Below are positions 49,880-58,747 of a stretch of 64,000 nucleotides of DNA, piece after piece (positions within the stretch are counted from its first letter, which is position 1; every line of letters begins with the position of its first letter). Under the pieces are notes generated by a model, which saw only the letters and a list, made by a program, of their open reading frames with translations, was not told where the DNA came from and made no database searches. Source of the stretch: Streptomyces sp. CB01881 (GTDB lineage Bacteria; Actinomycetota; Actinomycetes; Streptomycetales; Streptomycetaceae); NCBI RefSeq assembly GCF_002953255.1, contig NZ_CP026498.1:7898567-7962566 (forward strand), read 5' to 3'. A program made the position numbers and the translations under genes.

Positions 49880-52183
49880 CTACGGGGCGGGTGGGGTGGC
49901 GGCGGCGGGCCCGGGGCCGGGGCCGCTGGTGGGGGTCACGGCCGGTGGCTCCGGGGTGGGTGTGGGGTGGGGCGCTTCGGGGGTGGGGTCGGCCGGCCGG
50001 GTCTCGGTGGGGCGGGTCTCGGTGGGGCGGCTGCTCGGGGTGGGCCGTTCGGGTGCCGGCGTGGTCGGGGCCGGGGTGCCGGTCGGCGCGCCGGTGGTGC
50101 TCGTGCCGGGGGACGGCATGGCCGGGGCGGTGGTGGTGGCGGGTGTGCTCGGCTCGTTGTTGCCCCGGCTGGGCTGGAGGTCGAAGTTCTGGACGGCGGT
50201 GCTCTCCAGGACGTCGGCCATGTAGGCGGTCCAGATCTCGGTGGGGAAGGCGCCGCCGTTGATCCGGGTGTAGCCGGCGGTGCCGGAGAGCGGTTCCTTG
50301 GCGTGGGTCTTCGGGTTCTCCCGGAAGAGGCCGACGGTGGTGGTGAGTTCGGGGGTGAAGCCGGCGAACCAGGCGGAGAGGTTGGAGTCGGTGGTGCCGG
50401 TCTTGCCGGCGGCGGGGCGGCCGAGGTCGAGGGCGGCGGCGCCGGTGCCGCGGGGGCTGACGACGTCGCGCAGGACGTCGGTGACGGCGTCGGCGGTGCC
50501 CCGGTCGATGGCGGCGGTCGGGACGTGTTCGGGCATCTTGGGGACGTCGATGGCGCCGCCGGTGTGGACGCGTTCGAGTTTGGTGACGGACCACGGGGTG
50601 TACGCCTGGCCGTGGTTGGCGAAGGCGGCGTAGGCGCCGGCCAGGTTGAGGGCGCTGGGGGTGGCGGTGCCCAGGGTCATCGAGGTGTTGGCCGGGTCCA
50701 TGCCGGGGACGTTGTCGGGGATGCCGAGCCGGACGGCGGTTTCGCGGACGTGGGCGAGTCCGGCGTCGACGCCTTCCTGGGCGTAGACCGAGTTGACCGA
50801 CTTCGCCATGGCGCGGCGCAGGGTGATGTCGCCGTAGTCGATGTCGTCCTCGTTGGGCGGCGCGTACGGGGTGGGACCGCCGGTGACGGGGCGTTCGCTG
50901 GCGCCGTCGTAGCGGGTTTCGGTGGTGATCGGGCGGCCGTCGCCGCTGCTGCGGCCGGAGTTGAGGCCGGCGGCGAGGTCGAAGGGCTTGAAGGTGGAGC
51001 CGATCTGGTTGTCCTGGCGCAGCGCGTCGTTGTAGGGCTGTCTGGCGTAGTCGGGGCCGCCGTAGACGGCGACGACGCGTCCGGTGGCGGGTTCGACGGA
51101 GGCGCCGGCGACGCGGACGTCGGTGTCGGTGGTGGGGCGTTTGGCGGGGTCGAGTTCGTCGGTGAGTTCCCGCTGGACGGCGTGGGTGAAGGCGTCCTGC
51201 TTGTCCTTGTCGAAGGTGGTGGTGATCCGCCAGCCGCCGGCTTTGAGGGTGGCGGTGTCGATGATGCCGGAGGAGAGGAGGTAGTCGTCCGCGACGCCGA
51301 CCAGGTAGCCGGCCTGGCCGCCGAGGCCGGTGGCGGGCTGGGGGTCGACGGGTTCGGGGAAGGTGATGGCGGCGCGGTCGGCGGCGGTGAGGAAGCCGAG
51401 TTGGACCATGCCGTCGAGGGTGTAGTTCCAGCGGGCGACGGCCTTCTCGCGGTTGGCGGGGGTGGCGGTCTTGACGTCGTAGATGCTGGGGGCCTGGAGC
51501 AGGGCGGCGAGGTAGGCGCCCTGGGGGAGGGTGAGCTGGGAGACGTCGACGCCGTAGTAGGCGTGGGCGGCGCTCTGGATGCCGTAGGCGTTGCGGCCGA
51601 AGTAGCTGCTGTTGAGGTAGCCGGTGAGGACCTCGTTCTTGCTGCGTTGCTGGTCGACCTTGAGGGCGATGAAGAGTTCGCGGCCCTTGCGCTCGATGGT
51701 CTGGTCCTGGGTCAGGTAGTAGTTCTTGACGTACTGCTGGGTGATGGTGGAGCCGCCCTGCATGCCTTTGCCGGTGAGGGTGTTCCAGCCGGCCCGGACC
51801 ATGCCCTTCAGGTCGACGCCGCGGTTCTGGTAGAAGGTGCGGTCCTCGGCGGAGACGACGGCGTGCTGGGTGTCGGGCGGGATCTGGGTGATCGTGACGT
51901 CGGTGCGGTTGACGGCGCCGGTGCGGGCGATCTCGGTGGTGCCGTCGGCGTAGAGGTAGATGTTGTTCTGGGCGACGGCGTGGGCGTTGGCGTCGGGCAC
52001 GGGGACGATGAGGTAGAGCACGGCGAAGGAGCCGACGGCGGCGAGCAGGACGGCGGTGAGCGCGCCGAGGGTGACCCGCCAGGTGGGCAGGAGCCGGCGC
52101 CAGAACGGCTTGGCGCGGCGCGCCTCGCGACGGGCGGCCCGTTTGGCCTGGCGCCGGGTGCGGTGGTCTGCCCTCAAGGTCAT
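49880..52183 (-). CDS. Class A penicillin-binding protein (transglycosylase/transpeptidase)
   Basis: 767 residues. Basic cytoplasmic head, one membrane helix (about 37-61), a GT51 domain with E113 in SAEDRTFYQNRG and GGSTITQQYVKN, and a transpeptidase domain with the active Ser in GSTFKPF (S396-K399), SVN, and KTGTT. A long Pro/Thr-rich extracellular tail ends the protein (about 665-767; TETRP repeats). Polymerises and crosslinks peptidoglycan. Divergent from the ABC permease gene, with a 312-base spacer. Confidence 0.95.
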   Translation of the reverse strand: MTLRADHRTRRQAKRAARREARRAKPFWRRLLPTWRVTLGALTAVLLAAVGSFAVLYLIVPVPDANAHAVAQNNIYLYADGTTEIARTGAVNRTDVTITQIPPDTQHAVVSAEDRTFYQNRGVDLKGMVRAGWNTLTGKGMQGGSTITQQYVKNYYLTQDQTIERKGRELFIALKVDQQRSKNEVLTGYLNSSYFGRNAYGIQSAAHAYYGVDVSQLTLPQGAYLAALLQAPSIYDVKTATPANREKAVARWNYTLDGMVQLGFLTAADRAAITFPEPVDPQPATGLGGQAGYLVGVADDYLLSSGIIDTATLKAGGWRITTTFDKDKQDAFTHAVQRELTDELDPAKRPTTDTDVRVAGASVEPATGRVVAVYGGPDYARQPYNDALRQDNQIGSTFKPFDLAAGLNSGRSSGDGRPITTETRYDGASERPVTGGPTPYAPPNEDDIDYGDITLRRAMAKSVNSVYAQEGVDAGLAHVRETAVRLGIPDNVPGMDPANTSMTLGTATPSALNLAGAYAAFANHGQAYTPWSVTKLERVHTGGAIDVPKMPEHVPTAAIDRGTADAVTDVLRDVVSPRGTGAAALDLGRPAAGKTGTTDSNLSAWFAGFTPELTTTVGLFRENPKTHAKEPLSGTAGYTRINGGAFPTEIWTAYMADVLESTAVQNFDLQPSRGNNEPSTPATTTAPAMPSPGTSTTGAPTGTPAPTTPAPERPTPSSRPTETRPTETRPADPTPEAPHPTPTPEPPAVTPTSGPGPGPAAATPPAP

Positions 52184-52495
52184 GCGGTGATTATGTGCTA
52201 TTTGATCCGCGATCAGGTGTTGGGAAAACCTGGTGCGTCAGGTGATCGTCGGCGGTACGGTGAAAGGTGCAAACCACATAGCGCACCCGGTTCTCGCGTA
52301 CGAGGCCCGGTAGCTCCGCCCGCCCGCCCGGTACCCCCGGGTGGGGACGGCCGGAGCTGGTCCGGCATGCGCCGGTGTCCTGTGTGCCGGTGTCCCGCGC
52401 GCCGGTGCGCGGTGGGCCGGCGTTGCGGGAGCCCGGTTCCGTGCGCCCCGTTCCGGGTGCCTCCGCCTGCTCGTATTTGTCGATAAGGAGACAGT
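52184..52495. promoter_or_regulatory. Divergent promoter region, PBP / ABC exporter (312 bases)
   Basis: 52184-52275 is AT-richer (GATTATGTGCTATTTGATCC, GTGAAAGGTGCAAACC) and probably holds both promoters. The remainder includes GCCGGTGTCC repeats (about 52370-52410). AAGGAGA ends three bases or so before the ATG context at 52496. No gene. Confidence 0.5.
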
Positions 52496-53356
52496 ATGCC
52501 TATCGCTGTGCCCATGGAGACGCAGCTCAGGCCCCCTCCCGATGTCGGCGGCACCGCCCGCCTCTACCTCGCCGTCGCCCGCGGCGGCTTCCGCCGCTAC
52601 TCGACCTACCGGGCCGCCACCGTGGCCGGCGCCGTCACCAACACCGTCTTCGGCTTCATCCTCGCCTACACCTTCATCGCCCTCTGGCAGGCCAGGCCCG
52701 GCCTCGGCGGCTACGACACCGCCCAGGCGGTCACCTACATCTGGATCAGCCAGTCCCTGCTGGCCACCGTCGCGGTCCTCGGCGGCGGCTTCCAGGACGA
52801 CATCCAGGAGCGGTTCCGCAAGGGCGACATCGCGGTCGACCTCTACCGGCCGGTCGACTTCCAGGGCTGGTGGCTGGCCAACGACATCGGCCGGGCCGGC
52901 TTCCAGCTGCTGGCCCGCGGTGTCCTGCCGGTCGTCGCCGGCTGCCTGGCCTTCGACACCCGGCTGCCGCACGACCCGTCCGTCTGGGCCGTGTTCCTGG
53001 TCTCCGTCCTGCTCGCCGTGGTGGTCAGCTTCGGGCTGCGCTTCCTGGTCTCGCTGACCGGGTTCTGGCTCCAGGACGCGGACGGGATCCGCTCGGTCAC
53101 GGTGGTGCTGACGATGTTCTTCTCCGGGATGCTGCTGCCGCTCGGCCTCTTCCCGGGCTGGCTCGGCGAGATCGCCCGGGTGCTGCCCTGGGCCGCGATG
53201 ATCCAGATCCCCACGGACGTCTTCCTGGAGCGGAGCGCCGGCACCGGCCTGTTCGGCAGCCTCGGCCTCCAGGCGCTCTGGGCGGTCCTGCTGCTCGCCG
53301 CCGGGCAGGGCGTCCAGCGGCTCGCGACCCGCAAGGTGGTGGTCCAGGGTGGCTGA
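52496..53356 (+). CDS. ABC-2 type transporter permease (COG4587-like)
   Basis: 286 residues with six membrane helices. FRRYSTYRAATVAGAVTNTVFGFILAYTFIAL and YDTAQAVTYIWISQSLLA match one half of the paired ABC-2/DUF990 permeases. FRKGDIAVDLYRPVDFQGWWLA is the conserved cytosolic loop that contacts the ATPase. First of three genes (permease, permease, ATPase) forming a complete exporter of unknown cargo. Strong AAGGAGA site. Ends overlapping the next gene by 8 bases. Confidence 0.88.
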   Translation: MPIAVPMETQLRPPPDVGGTARLYLAVARGGFRRYSTYRAATVAGAVTNTVFGFILAYTFIALWQARPGLGGYDTAQAVTYIWISQSLLATVAVLGGGFQDDIQERFRKGDIAVDLYRPVDFQGWWLANDIGRAGFQLLARGVLPVVAGCLAFDTRLPHDPSVWAVFLVSVLLAVVVSFGLRFLVSLTGFWLQDADGIRSVTVVLTMFFSGMLLPLGLFPGWLGEIARVLPWAAMIQIPTDVFLERSAGTGLFGSLGLQALWAVLLLAAGQGVQRLATRKVVVQGG

Positions 53357-54287
53357 CTCCCGACCCGCCGGCACCGCCTGCGCCGGGGAGCCCCCGGCCG
53401 GCACCGCCTGTGCCGGGAAGTCCCCGGCCGTCGCCGGGGCGCCCCCGGCCGGCCTCGTCCGGCCGGAGGGGCCCGTGGCGCGGGTCCGCTGGGCGGTCCG
53501 CTCCTGGTGGCTGGTGGCGGCCATGTGGAACCGCTCCACCATGTCCTACCGGCTCTCCTTCGCCCTGATGGCCCTGGCGAGCACGGTCGTCACCTTCCTC
53601 GACTTCGCCGTCATCCTGCTGATGTTCCAGCACACCCACGCCCTCGGCGGCTGGACCCTGCCCGAACTCGGCTTCCTGTACGGGACGTCGTCGTTCGCGC
53701 TGGGCACCGCCAACCTGCTGGTCGGCACGGCCGACGCGCTCGGCGAACGGATCCGCACCGGAAGCCTGGACACCATGCTGATCCGCCCCGCCCCCGCGCT
53801 GGCCCAGCTCTGCGCCGAGCGCTTCACCCTCCGCCGGCTCGGGCGGCCGGTGCAGGGGGCGGCCGTGCTGGTCTGGTCGCTGGCGGCCGTGGACGTCCAC
53901 TGGACGTGGGACCGGGTGCTGCTGGTGCCCGTCCTGCTCGTCTGCGGCACCGCCATCTTCGCGTCGGCCTTCATCGGCGGCGCCACCGTGCAGTTCTGGT
54001 GGGGCGAAGCCGGCGAACTGCAGAACTCCATCACCTACGGCGGCGCCACCGTGCTGCAGTACCCGCCGACGATCTTCGCCAAGGAGCTCGTGGCCGGCGT
54101 GGTCTTCGGCATCCCGCTGGCGTTCGTCAACTGGCTGCCCGCCCAGCGCATCCTCGGCCGGCCCGACCCGCTCGGCCTGCCCACCGCCTTCCAGTACGCC
54201 TCGCCGGTCGCCGCGGTGCTCTGCTGCGCCGCCGCCGGCCTCGCCTGGCGGGCCGGTCTGCGCGCGTACCGCGGCACCGGCAGCTGA
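53349..54287 (+). CDS. ABC-2 type transporter permease (COG3694-like)
   Basis: 312 residues. About 45 N-terminal residues are Ala/Pro/Gly/Cys-rich and include an exact-looking duplicated PAGTACAGE/K unit (30-base DNA repeat at about 53369-53430), atypical for the family, so a downstream start at the ATG 53523 (MWNRSTMSYRLSF) may be the true one. Six helices follow, with GERIRTGSLDTMLIRPAPALAQL as the conserved loop. Partner of the 52496 permease. Confidence 0.82.
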   Translation: MADSRPAGTACAGEPPAGTACAGKSPAVAGAPPAGLVRPEGPVARVRWAVRSWWLVAAMWNRSTMSYRLSFALMALASTVVTFLDFAVILLMFQHTHALGGWTLPELGFLYGTSSFALGTANLLVGTADALGERIRTGSLDTMLIRPAPALAQLCAERFTLRRLGRPVQGAAVLVWSLAAVDVHWTWDRVLLVPVLLVCGTAIFASAFIGGATVQFWWGEAGELQNSITYGGATVLQYPPTIFAKELVAGVVFGIPLAFVNWLPAQRILGRPDPLGLPTAFQYASPVAAVLCCAAAGLAWRAGLRAYRGTGS

Positions 54288-54317
54288 TCCCCACCCCCTC
54301 GTGAAAGCAGAACTCCC

Positions 54318-55277
54318 ATGGCACTGATCGAACTCGACGACGTCCGTCGCACCTTCACCGTCCGCGCCAAGGCCGGCCGGTTCCGGCGCGAGAAGCGCGA
54401 GGTGCGCGCCGTGGACGGGCTGAGCTTCAAGGTGGAGGCCGGCGAGTGCGTCGGCTACATCGGCCCGAACGGCGCCGGCAAGTCCACCACCATCAAGATG
54501 CTCACCGGCATCCTGGTGCCCTCCGGCGGGCGGCTGCGCGTCGCCGGCGTCGACCCGGCCCGGGAACGCGTCGCGCTGGCCCGCCGGATCGGCGTCGTCT
54601 TCGGGCAACGCACCACGCTCTGGTGGGACCTGCCGCTGCGCGACTCCTACGAACTCGCCCGCCGCCTCTATCGCATCCCCGACCAGCGATATCGCGCCAA
54701 CCTCGAACGCTGCGTCGAACTGCTCGACCTCGGCGACCTGTTGGACACGCCGGTGCGCCAGCTCTCGCTCGGCCAGCGGATGCGCGGGGACCTGGCGGCG
54801 GCGCTGCTGCACGACCCGCAGGTGCTCTACCTGGACGAGCCCACCATCGGGCTGGACGTGGTCAGCAAGGGCAAGGTGCGCGAGTTCCTGCGGGAGGTCA
54901 ACCGCGAACAGGGCACCACCGTGCTGCTCACCACCCACGACCTCACCGACATCGAGCAGCTCTGCGACCGGGTGATGGTGATCGACCACGGCCGGGTCGT
55001 CTACGACGGCGGACTGGACGGCCTGCACGCGGCGGGCGAGAGTGAGCGGACCCTGGTGGTCGACCTCGCCGAGACCGGGCCCCCGATCGAGGTGGCCGGC
55101 GCCCGGGTGGTGAAGGTCGAGGGGCCGCGGCAGTGGCTGGCCTTCCCGGCCCAGCAGAGCGCCGCCCCCATCGTCGCGGCCGTCGCCGGGCGGTACCCGA
55201 TGGTCGACCTCTCGGTGCGCGAGCCCGCGATCGAGGACGTGATCGCCCGGATGTACGCGGAGGTCGCGATCGGCTGA
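54318..55277 (+). CDS. ABC transporter ATP-binding protein (COG4586-like)
   Basis: 319 residues. Walker A GPNGAGKSTT, Q-loop region VVFGQRTTLWWDLP, signature LSLGQRMRGDL, Walker B VLYLDEPTIGLD, switch His in TTHD. The FGQRTTLWWDLP segment is characteristic of the ATPase of paired DUF990 permeases. The C-terminal ~80 residues form an accessory domain. ATG 30 bases after the permease stop, with GAAAG upstream. Completes the exporter. Confidence 0.92.
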   Translation: MALIELDDVRRTFTVRAKAGRFRREKREVRAVDGLSFKVEAGECVGYIGPNGAGKSTTIKMLTGILVPSGGRLRVAGVDPARERVALARRIGVVFGQRTTLWWDLPLRDSYELARRLYRIPDQRYRANLERCVELLDLGDLLDTPVRQLSLGQRMRGDLAAALLHDPQVLYLDEPTIGLDVVSKGKVREFLREVNREQGTTVLLTTHDLTDIEQLCDRVMVIDHGRVVYDGGLDGLHAAGESERTLVVDLAETGPPIEVAGARVVKVEGPRQWLAFPAQQSAAPIVAAVAGRYPMVDLSVREPAIEDVIARMYAEVAIG

Positions 55278-55477
55278 TGCGGCGGCGCGCGGCCGGGGGC
55301 GCCACGCCCCGGCCGCGCGCCTGCCCGCCGGCCGGGGGTGTTGTGGCCCGGCCGCGCGTGCTCGACGAGTGCGCCGGCCGCGTGCCCGGGTGCCCTCGGG
55401 CGCGTGGCGGCGGGCTCCCGGCGCGCGGTGGCGGGGCGCGCCGTTCGCTCGCGCTGGGCAAGGGGCAGACTGGCGGG

Positions 55478-56773
55478 GTGAGTGACGAAGCCTTCAGCGG
55501 GACCGGGCCCGGCGTTCGGTTCACCGCGGCCGACGAGGAGAAGAGACGCGGCGTCCGCCGGATGAAGACCATCGCGACCGGCCTGCTGGCCTTCGCGACC
55601 CTGGTCTTCGCCCTGGCCACCTGGGCGAAGGCGGCCGGCGCCGGTGCCTGGGCCGGTTACGTCGCAGCGGCCGCCGAGGCGGGCATGGTGGGCGCGCTGG
55701 CCGACTGGTTCGCGGTGACCGCGCTGTTCCGCCGCCCGTTCGGCCTGCCGATCCCGCACACCGCGATCATCCCGACCAAGAAGGACGCCTTCGGCCGGTC
55801 GCTCGGCGACTTCGTGGGCGACAACTTCCTCTCCGGCCACGTGGTGCGCGGCCGGCTCGCCGCGCTCGGCATCGCCCGCAGGCTGGGCGAGTGGCTGGCC
55901 GCGCCCGGCAGCGCCGAGCGGGTCACCAAGGAGGCCTCGGCCGCGCTGCGCGGGGTGCTCGCGGTGCTGCGCGACGACGACGTGCAGGCGGTCGTCGGCG
56001 AGGCGGTGACCCGGCGGGCCTCCGCCACCTCGGTCGCCGAGCCGATGGGCCGGATGCTCGGCAAGGTGGTCGCCGACGGCGGTCACCACGGTGTGGTCGA
56101 CCTGGTCACCGTGCGGGCGCACGACTGGCTGACCGAGAACCACGAGGAGGTGGTCCAGAAGGTCACCCAGAAGACCCCGGGCTGGACGCCGAAGTTCATC
56201 GACCACCAGGTCGGCGAGCGGGTCTACAAGGAGCTGATGCGGTTCGTCACCGACATCCGCGACGACCCCGAGCACCCGGCCCGCGGCGCCGTCGACAACT
56301 TCCTCGCCGACTTCGCCACCGAGTTGCAGACCGACCCGGAGACCATCGCCCGGGTCGAGCGGGCCAAGGAGGACCTGCTGGCCCGTTCCGAGGTGCAGGA
56401 CCTGATCGCCTCCACCTGGGCCGCGGTCCGCTCCCTGGTGCTGAACGCCGCCGAGGACGAGGACAGCGAACTACGCCGGCGCATCCGCACGGGCGTGCGC
56501 GAGTTCGGCGCGCGCCTGGCGACCGACCCGAAGCTCCAGGCCAAGGTGGACGGCTGGCTCCAGGACGCGGCCCAGTACCTGGTCGACACCTACCGCGCGG
56601 AGATCACCTCGCTGATCTCCGAGACGGTGGCGGGCTGGGACGCGGACGACGCCTCCCGCAAGATCGAGGCCAACGTCGGCCGCGACCTCCAGTTCATCCG
56701 GATCAACGGCACCGTGGTCGGCGCCCTGGCCGGCCTGCTGATCCACACGGTGGCGGTCGCGCTCGGCGGGTGA
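55478..56773 (+). CDS. DUF445 family membrane protein
   Basis: 431 residues. Two N-terminal helices (ATGLLAFATLVFALATWA and YVAAAAEAGMVGALADWFAV) with ALFRRPFGLPIPHTAIIPTKKDAFGRSLGDFV, the DUF445 signature, a long helical cytosolic body, and a last hydrophobic helix (VVGALAGLLIHTVAVALGG). Conserved in actinobacteria, no known role. GTG start with AAGGGG upstream. Followed after 84 bases by the deaminase gene. Confidence 0.88.
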   Translation: MSDEAFSGTGPGVRFTAADEEKRRGVRRMKTIATGLLAFATLVFALATWAKAAGAGAWAGYVAAAAEAGMVGALADWFAVTALFRRPFGLPIPHTAIIPTKKDAFGRSLGDFVGDNFLSGHVVRGRLAALGIARRLGEWLAAPGSAERVTKEASAALRGVLAVLRDDDVQAVVGEAVTRRASATSVAEPMGRMLGKVVADGGHHGVVDLVTVRAHDWLTENHEEVVQKVTQKTPGWTPKFIDHQVGERVYKELMRFVTDIRDDPEHPARGAVDNFLADFATELQTDPETIARVERAKEDLLARSEVQDLIASTWAAVRSLVLNAAEDEDSELRRRIRTGVREFGARLATDPKLQAKVDGWLQDAAQYLVDTYRAEITSLISETVAGWDADDASRKIEANVGRDLQFIRINGTVVGALAGLLIHTVAVALGG

Positions 56774-56857
56774 GCCGGGCCGCGCCGTGCCGGGCCGGGT
56801 GTGCTTATTCTGGCTGACACTGCTTGATACGCGCGTAGAGGAAAGAAGGGCACCACC

Positions 56858-57925
56858 GTGGTCCAGCCGGACGGAAGTCGGATCGGAAACCCCAGCGGGA
56901 ACCGGGGCATCGAGGCGTTCATCGCCGGCATGCCCAAGGCGGAGCTGCACGTCCACCACGTCGGCTCGGCCTCGCCGCGTGTGGTCGCCGAGCTGGCCGC
57001 CCGCCACCGCGGCCAGGCCAAGGTGCCGACCGACCCCGCGGCCCTCGCCGAGTACTTCACCTTCACCGACTTCGCGCACTTCATCGAGGTCTACCTCAGC
57101 GTCGTCGACCTGATCCGCGACGCCGAGGACGTCCGCGCGCTCACCTACGGCGTCGCCGAGGACATGGCCCGGCAGAACATCCGCTACGCCGAGCTGACCG
57201 TGACCCCGTACTCGTCGGTCAGCCGCGGCATCCCCGACGTCGCCTTCATGGAGGCCATCGAGGACGCCCGGCTGCGCGCCGAGAAGGAGCTCGGCGTGGT
57301 GCTCCGCTGGTGCTTCGACATCCCCGGGGAGGCCGGCCTGGCCGCCGCCGAGGAGACCGCCCGGCTCGCCGTCGACCTCGCCCCCGAGGGCCTGGTCAGC
57401 TTCGGCCTGGGCGGCCCGGAGATCGGCGTTCCGCGCCCGCAGTTCAAGCCGTACTTCGACCGGGCGCGCGCGACCGGCCTGCGCAGCGTCCCGCACGCCG
57501 GTGAGACCACCGGCCCGGAGACGGTCTGGGACGCGCTGCGGGTGCTCGGCGCCGAGCGCATCGGCCACGGCACGCAGGCGGTGAAGGACCCGGCGCTGAT
57601 GGACTTCCTCGGCGAGCACCGGATCCCGCTGGAGGTCTGCCCGACCTCCAACATCGCCACCCGGGCGGTGGAGCGGATGGAGGAGCACCCGATCAGGCGG
57701 ATGGTGGACGCGGGCCTGCTGGTCACCGTCAACAGCGACGACCCGCCGATGTTCGGCACCGACCTCAACACCGAGTACGCGGTGGCAGCCCGGTTGCTGG
57801 ACCTGGACGAGGCCGGCGTCGCCGCGCTGGCCCGCAACGCGGTCGAGGCGTCCTTCCTGGACGCGGCCGGCAAGGCCCGGATCGCCGACGAGATCGACGC
57901 CTACCTGGCGGCATGGCGGGCCTGA
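56858..57925 (+). CDS. Aminodeoxyfutalosine deaminase / adenosine deaminase family
   Basis: 355 residues. Zn ligands H31 and H33 in MPKAELHVHHVGSASP, then SVPHAGETTGPE, ERIGHGTQAVKD and NSDDPPMFGTDLNTEY, the ADA-superfamily catalytic blocks. The variant HVHHVGSASP in place of HLHLEG is, to my knowledge, the type found in streptomycete enzymes that deaminate aminodeoxyfutalosine in the futalosine route to menaquinone; plain adenosine deamination is the alternative. GTG start after GGAAAGAAGGG. Ends before a strong hairpin. Confidence 0.88.
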   Translation: MVQPDGSRIGNPSGNRGIEAFIAGMPKAELHVHHVGSASPRVVAELAARHRGQAKVPTDPAALAEYFTFTDFAHFIEVYLSVVDLIRDAEDVRALTYGVAEDMARQNIRYAELTVTPYSSVSRGIPDVAFMEAIEDARLRAEKELGVVLRWCFDIPGEAGLAAAEETARLAVDLAPEGLVSFGLGGPEIGVPRPQFKPYFDRARATGLRSVPHAGETTGPETVWDALRVLGAERIGHGTQAVKDPALMDFLGEHRIPLEVCPTSNIATRAVERMEEHPIRRMVDAGLLVTVNSDDPPMFGTDLNTEYAVAARLLDLDEAGVAALARNAVEASFLDAAGKARIADEIDAYLAAWRA

Positions 57926-57947
57926 GCCCCTTCCCGCACCGCACCCC

Positions 57948-57979
57948 ACCGCCCCGTCGGCTTCGGCCGGCGGGGCGGT
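57948..57979 (+). terminator. Hairpin terminator after deaminase
   Basis: ACCGCCCCG (57948-57956) pairs perfectly with CGGGGCGGT (57971-57979), 23 bases past the stop, with further pairing possible in the loop. Confidence 0.7.
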
Positions 57980-58010
57980 GCTGCTTCCGGCGCGGCCCCT
58001 TCCCGCACCG

Positions 58011-58063
58011 TGGTGCCAAAGTGGTGCCATTAATGCCTCGACATGGCACCACGGCTGTGCCAT
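58011..58063. promoter_or_regulatory. Operator array TGGTGCCA/TGGCACCA upstream of the HicB-like gene
   Basis: TGGTGCCA at 58011, GTGGTGCCAT at 58021-58030, its exact inverse ATGGCACCAC at 58043-58052 and a partial GTGCCAT at 58057-58063, all within 53 bases ending 10 bases before the start codon. Two direct and one inverted copy fit autoregulation by the encoded ribbon-helix-helix protein. The inner TTAATG may be part of the promoter. Confidence 0.7.
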
Positions 58064-58072
58064 GCTGAAGCC

Positions 58073-58654
58073 ATGGACCTCACGCCGTACGTCGAAAACC
58101 TCCGGAACGAGCTCGCGGTGGCCGCCGCCGCCGGCGGGGAGGAGGCCCGCGCGCTGGCCGAGCGGCTGGCCCTCCCATTGGACTCGGCCGTGCGGCTCAC
58201 TCTGCTCAACGCGCTCTCGGCCGCCATGGGCGAAGTCACCCGTGACCTCGCCCCGGGCTCGGTGGACGTGCGCCTGCGCGGGCTCGACCCGGAGTTCGTG
58301 GTGACGGTACCGCCCGGCTCCGACAGCTTCCACAGCGATGCGTCGTTCGTGATGCCACCGGTGGCTCCGGTGGTGCCATCCGGTTCACCGGGGGCTCCGT
58401 CGGCGGTGCCGTCGGTGGCACCGGAGTCGGACGAGTCGGGCACCGCCCGGATCAACCTGCGCCTGCCCGCGAACCTCAAGGCCCGGGCGGAGGAGGCCGC
58501 GGGGCAGGAGGGCCTGTCCCTCAACGCCTGGCTGGTCCGGGCCGTCGCCGGCGCACTGGAGGGCGGTGAGTCCGCCGCCCGCCCGGTGGCCGGCCCCGGC
58601 ATCCGTGCTCCGCGCGGCGTCGGCGGCCAGGGCTTCACCGGCTGGGTCCACTGA
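58073..58654 (+). CDS. HicB-like/ribbon-helix-helix protein
   Basis: 193 residues. An N-terminal helical region (MDLTPYVENLRNELAVAAAAGGEEARAL), a beta segment (SVDVRLRGLDPEFVVTVP), a Val/Pro/Gly-rich linker, and a C-terminal ribbon-helix-helix: ARINLRLPANLKARAEEAAGQEGLSLNAWLVRAVAGAL, the Arc/HicB DNA-binding type. No HicA toxin lies nearby. The TGGTGCCA array directly upstream is its probable target. Followed by DUF4097 and an ABC exporter, which it may also control. Confidence 0.8.
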   Translation: MDLTPYVENLRNELAVAAAAGGEEARALAERLALPLDSAVRLTLLNALSAAMGEVTRDLAPGSVDVRLRGLDPEFVVTVPPGSDSFHSDASFVMPPVAPVVPSGSPGAPSAVPSVAPESDESGTARINLRLPANLKARAEEAAGQEGLSLNAWLVRAVAGALEGGESAARPVAGPGIRAPRGVGGQGFTGWVH

Positions 58655-58747
58655 CGCTTCCGCACCATCCGAACCCCCTGCACCTTCCACGTCACCCCCG
58701 CTCCGACCAGCGGGAACACCTACACGAGTCAAGAGGACGGGACAGTC

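Noticed and set aside
49967..52486. An 839-codon plus-strand open frame opposite the PBP
   Set aside because: Gly/Val/Asp-rich shadow; the minus strand carries all PBP motifs.
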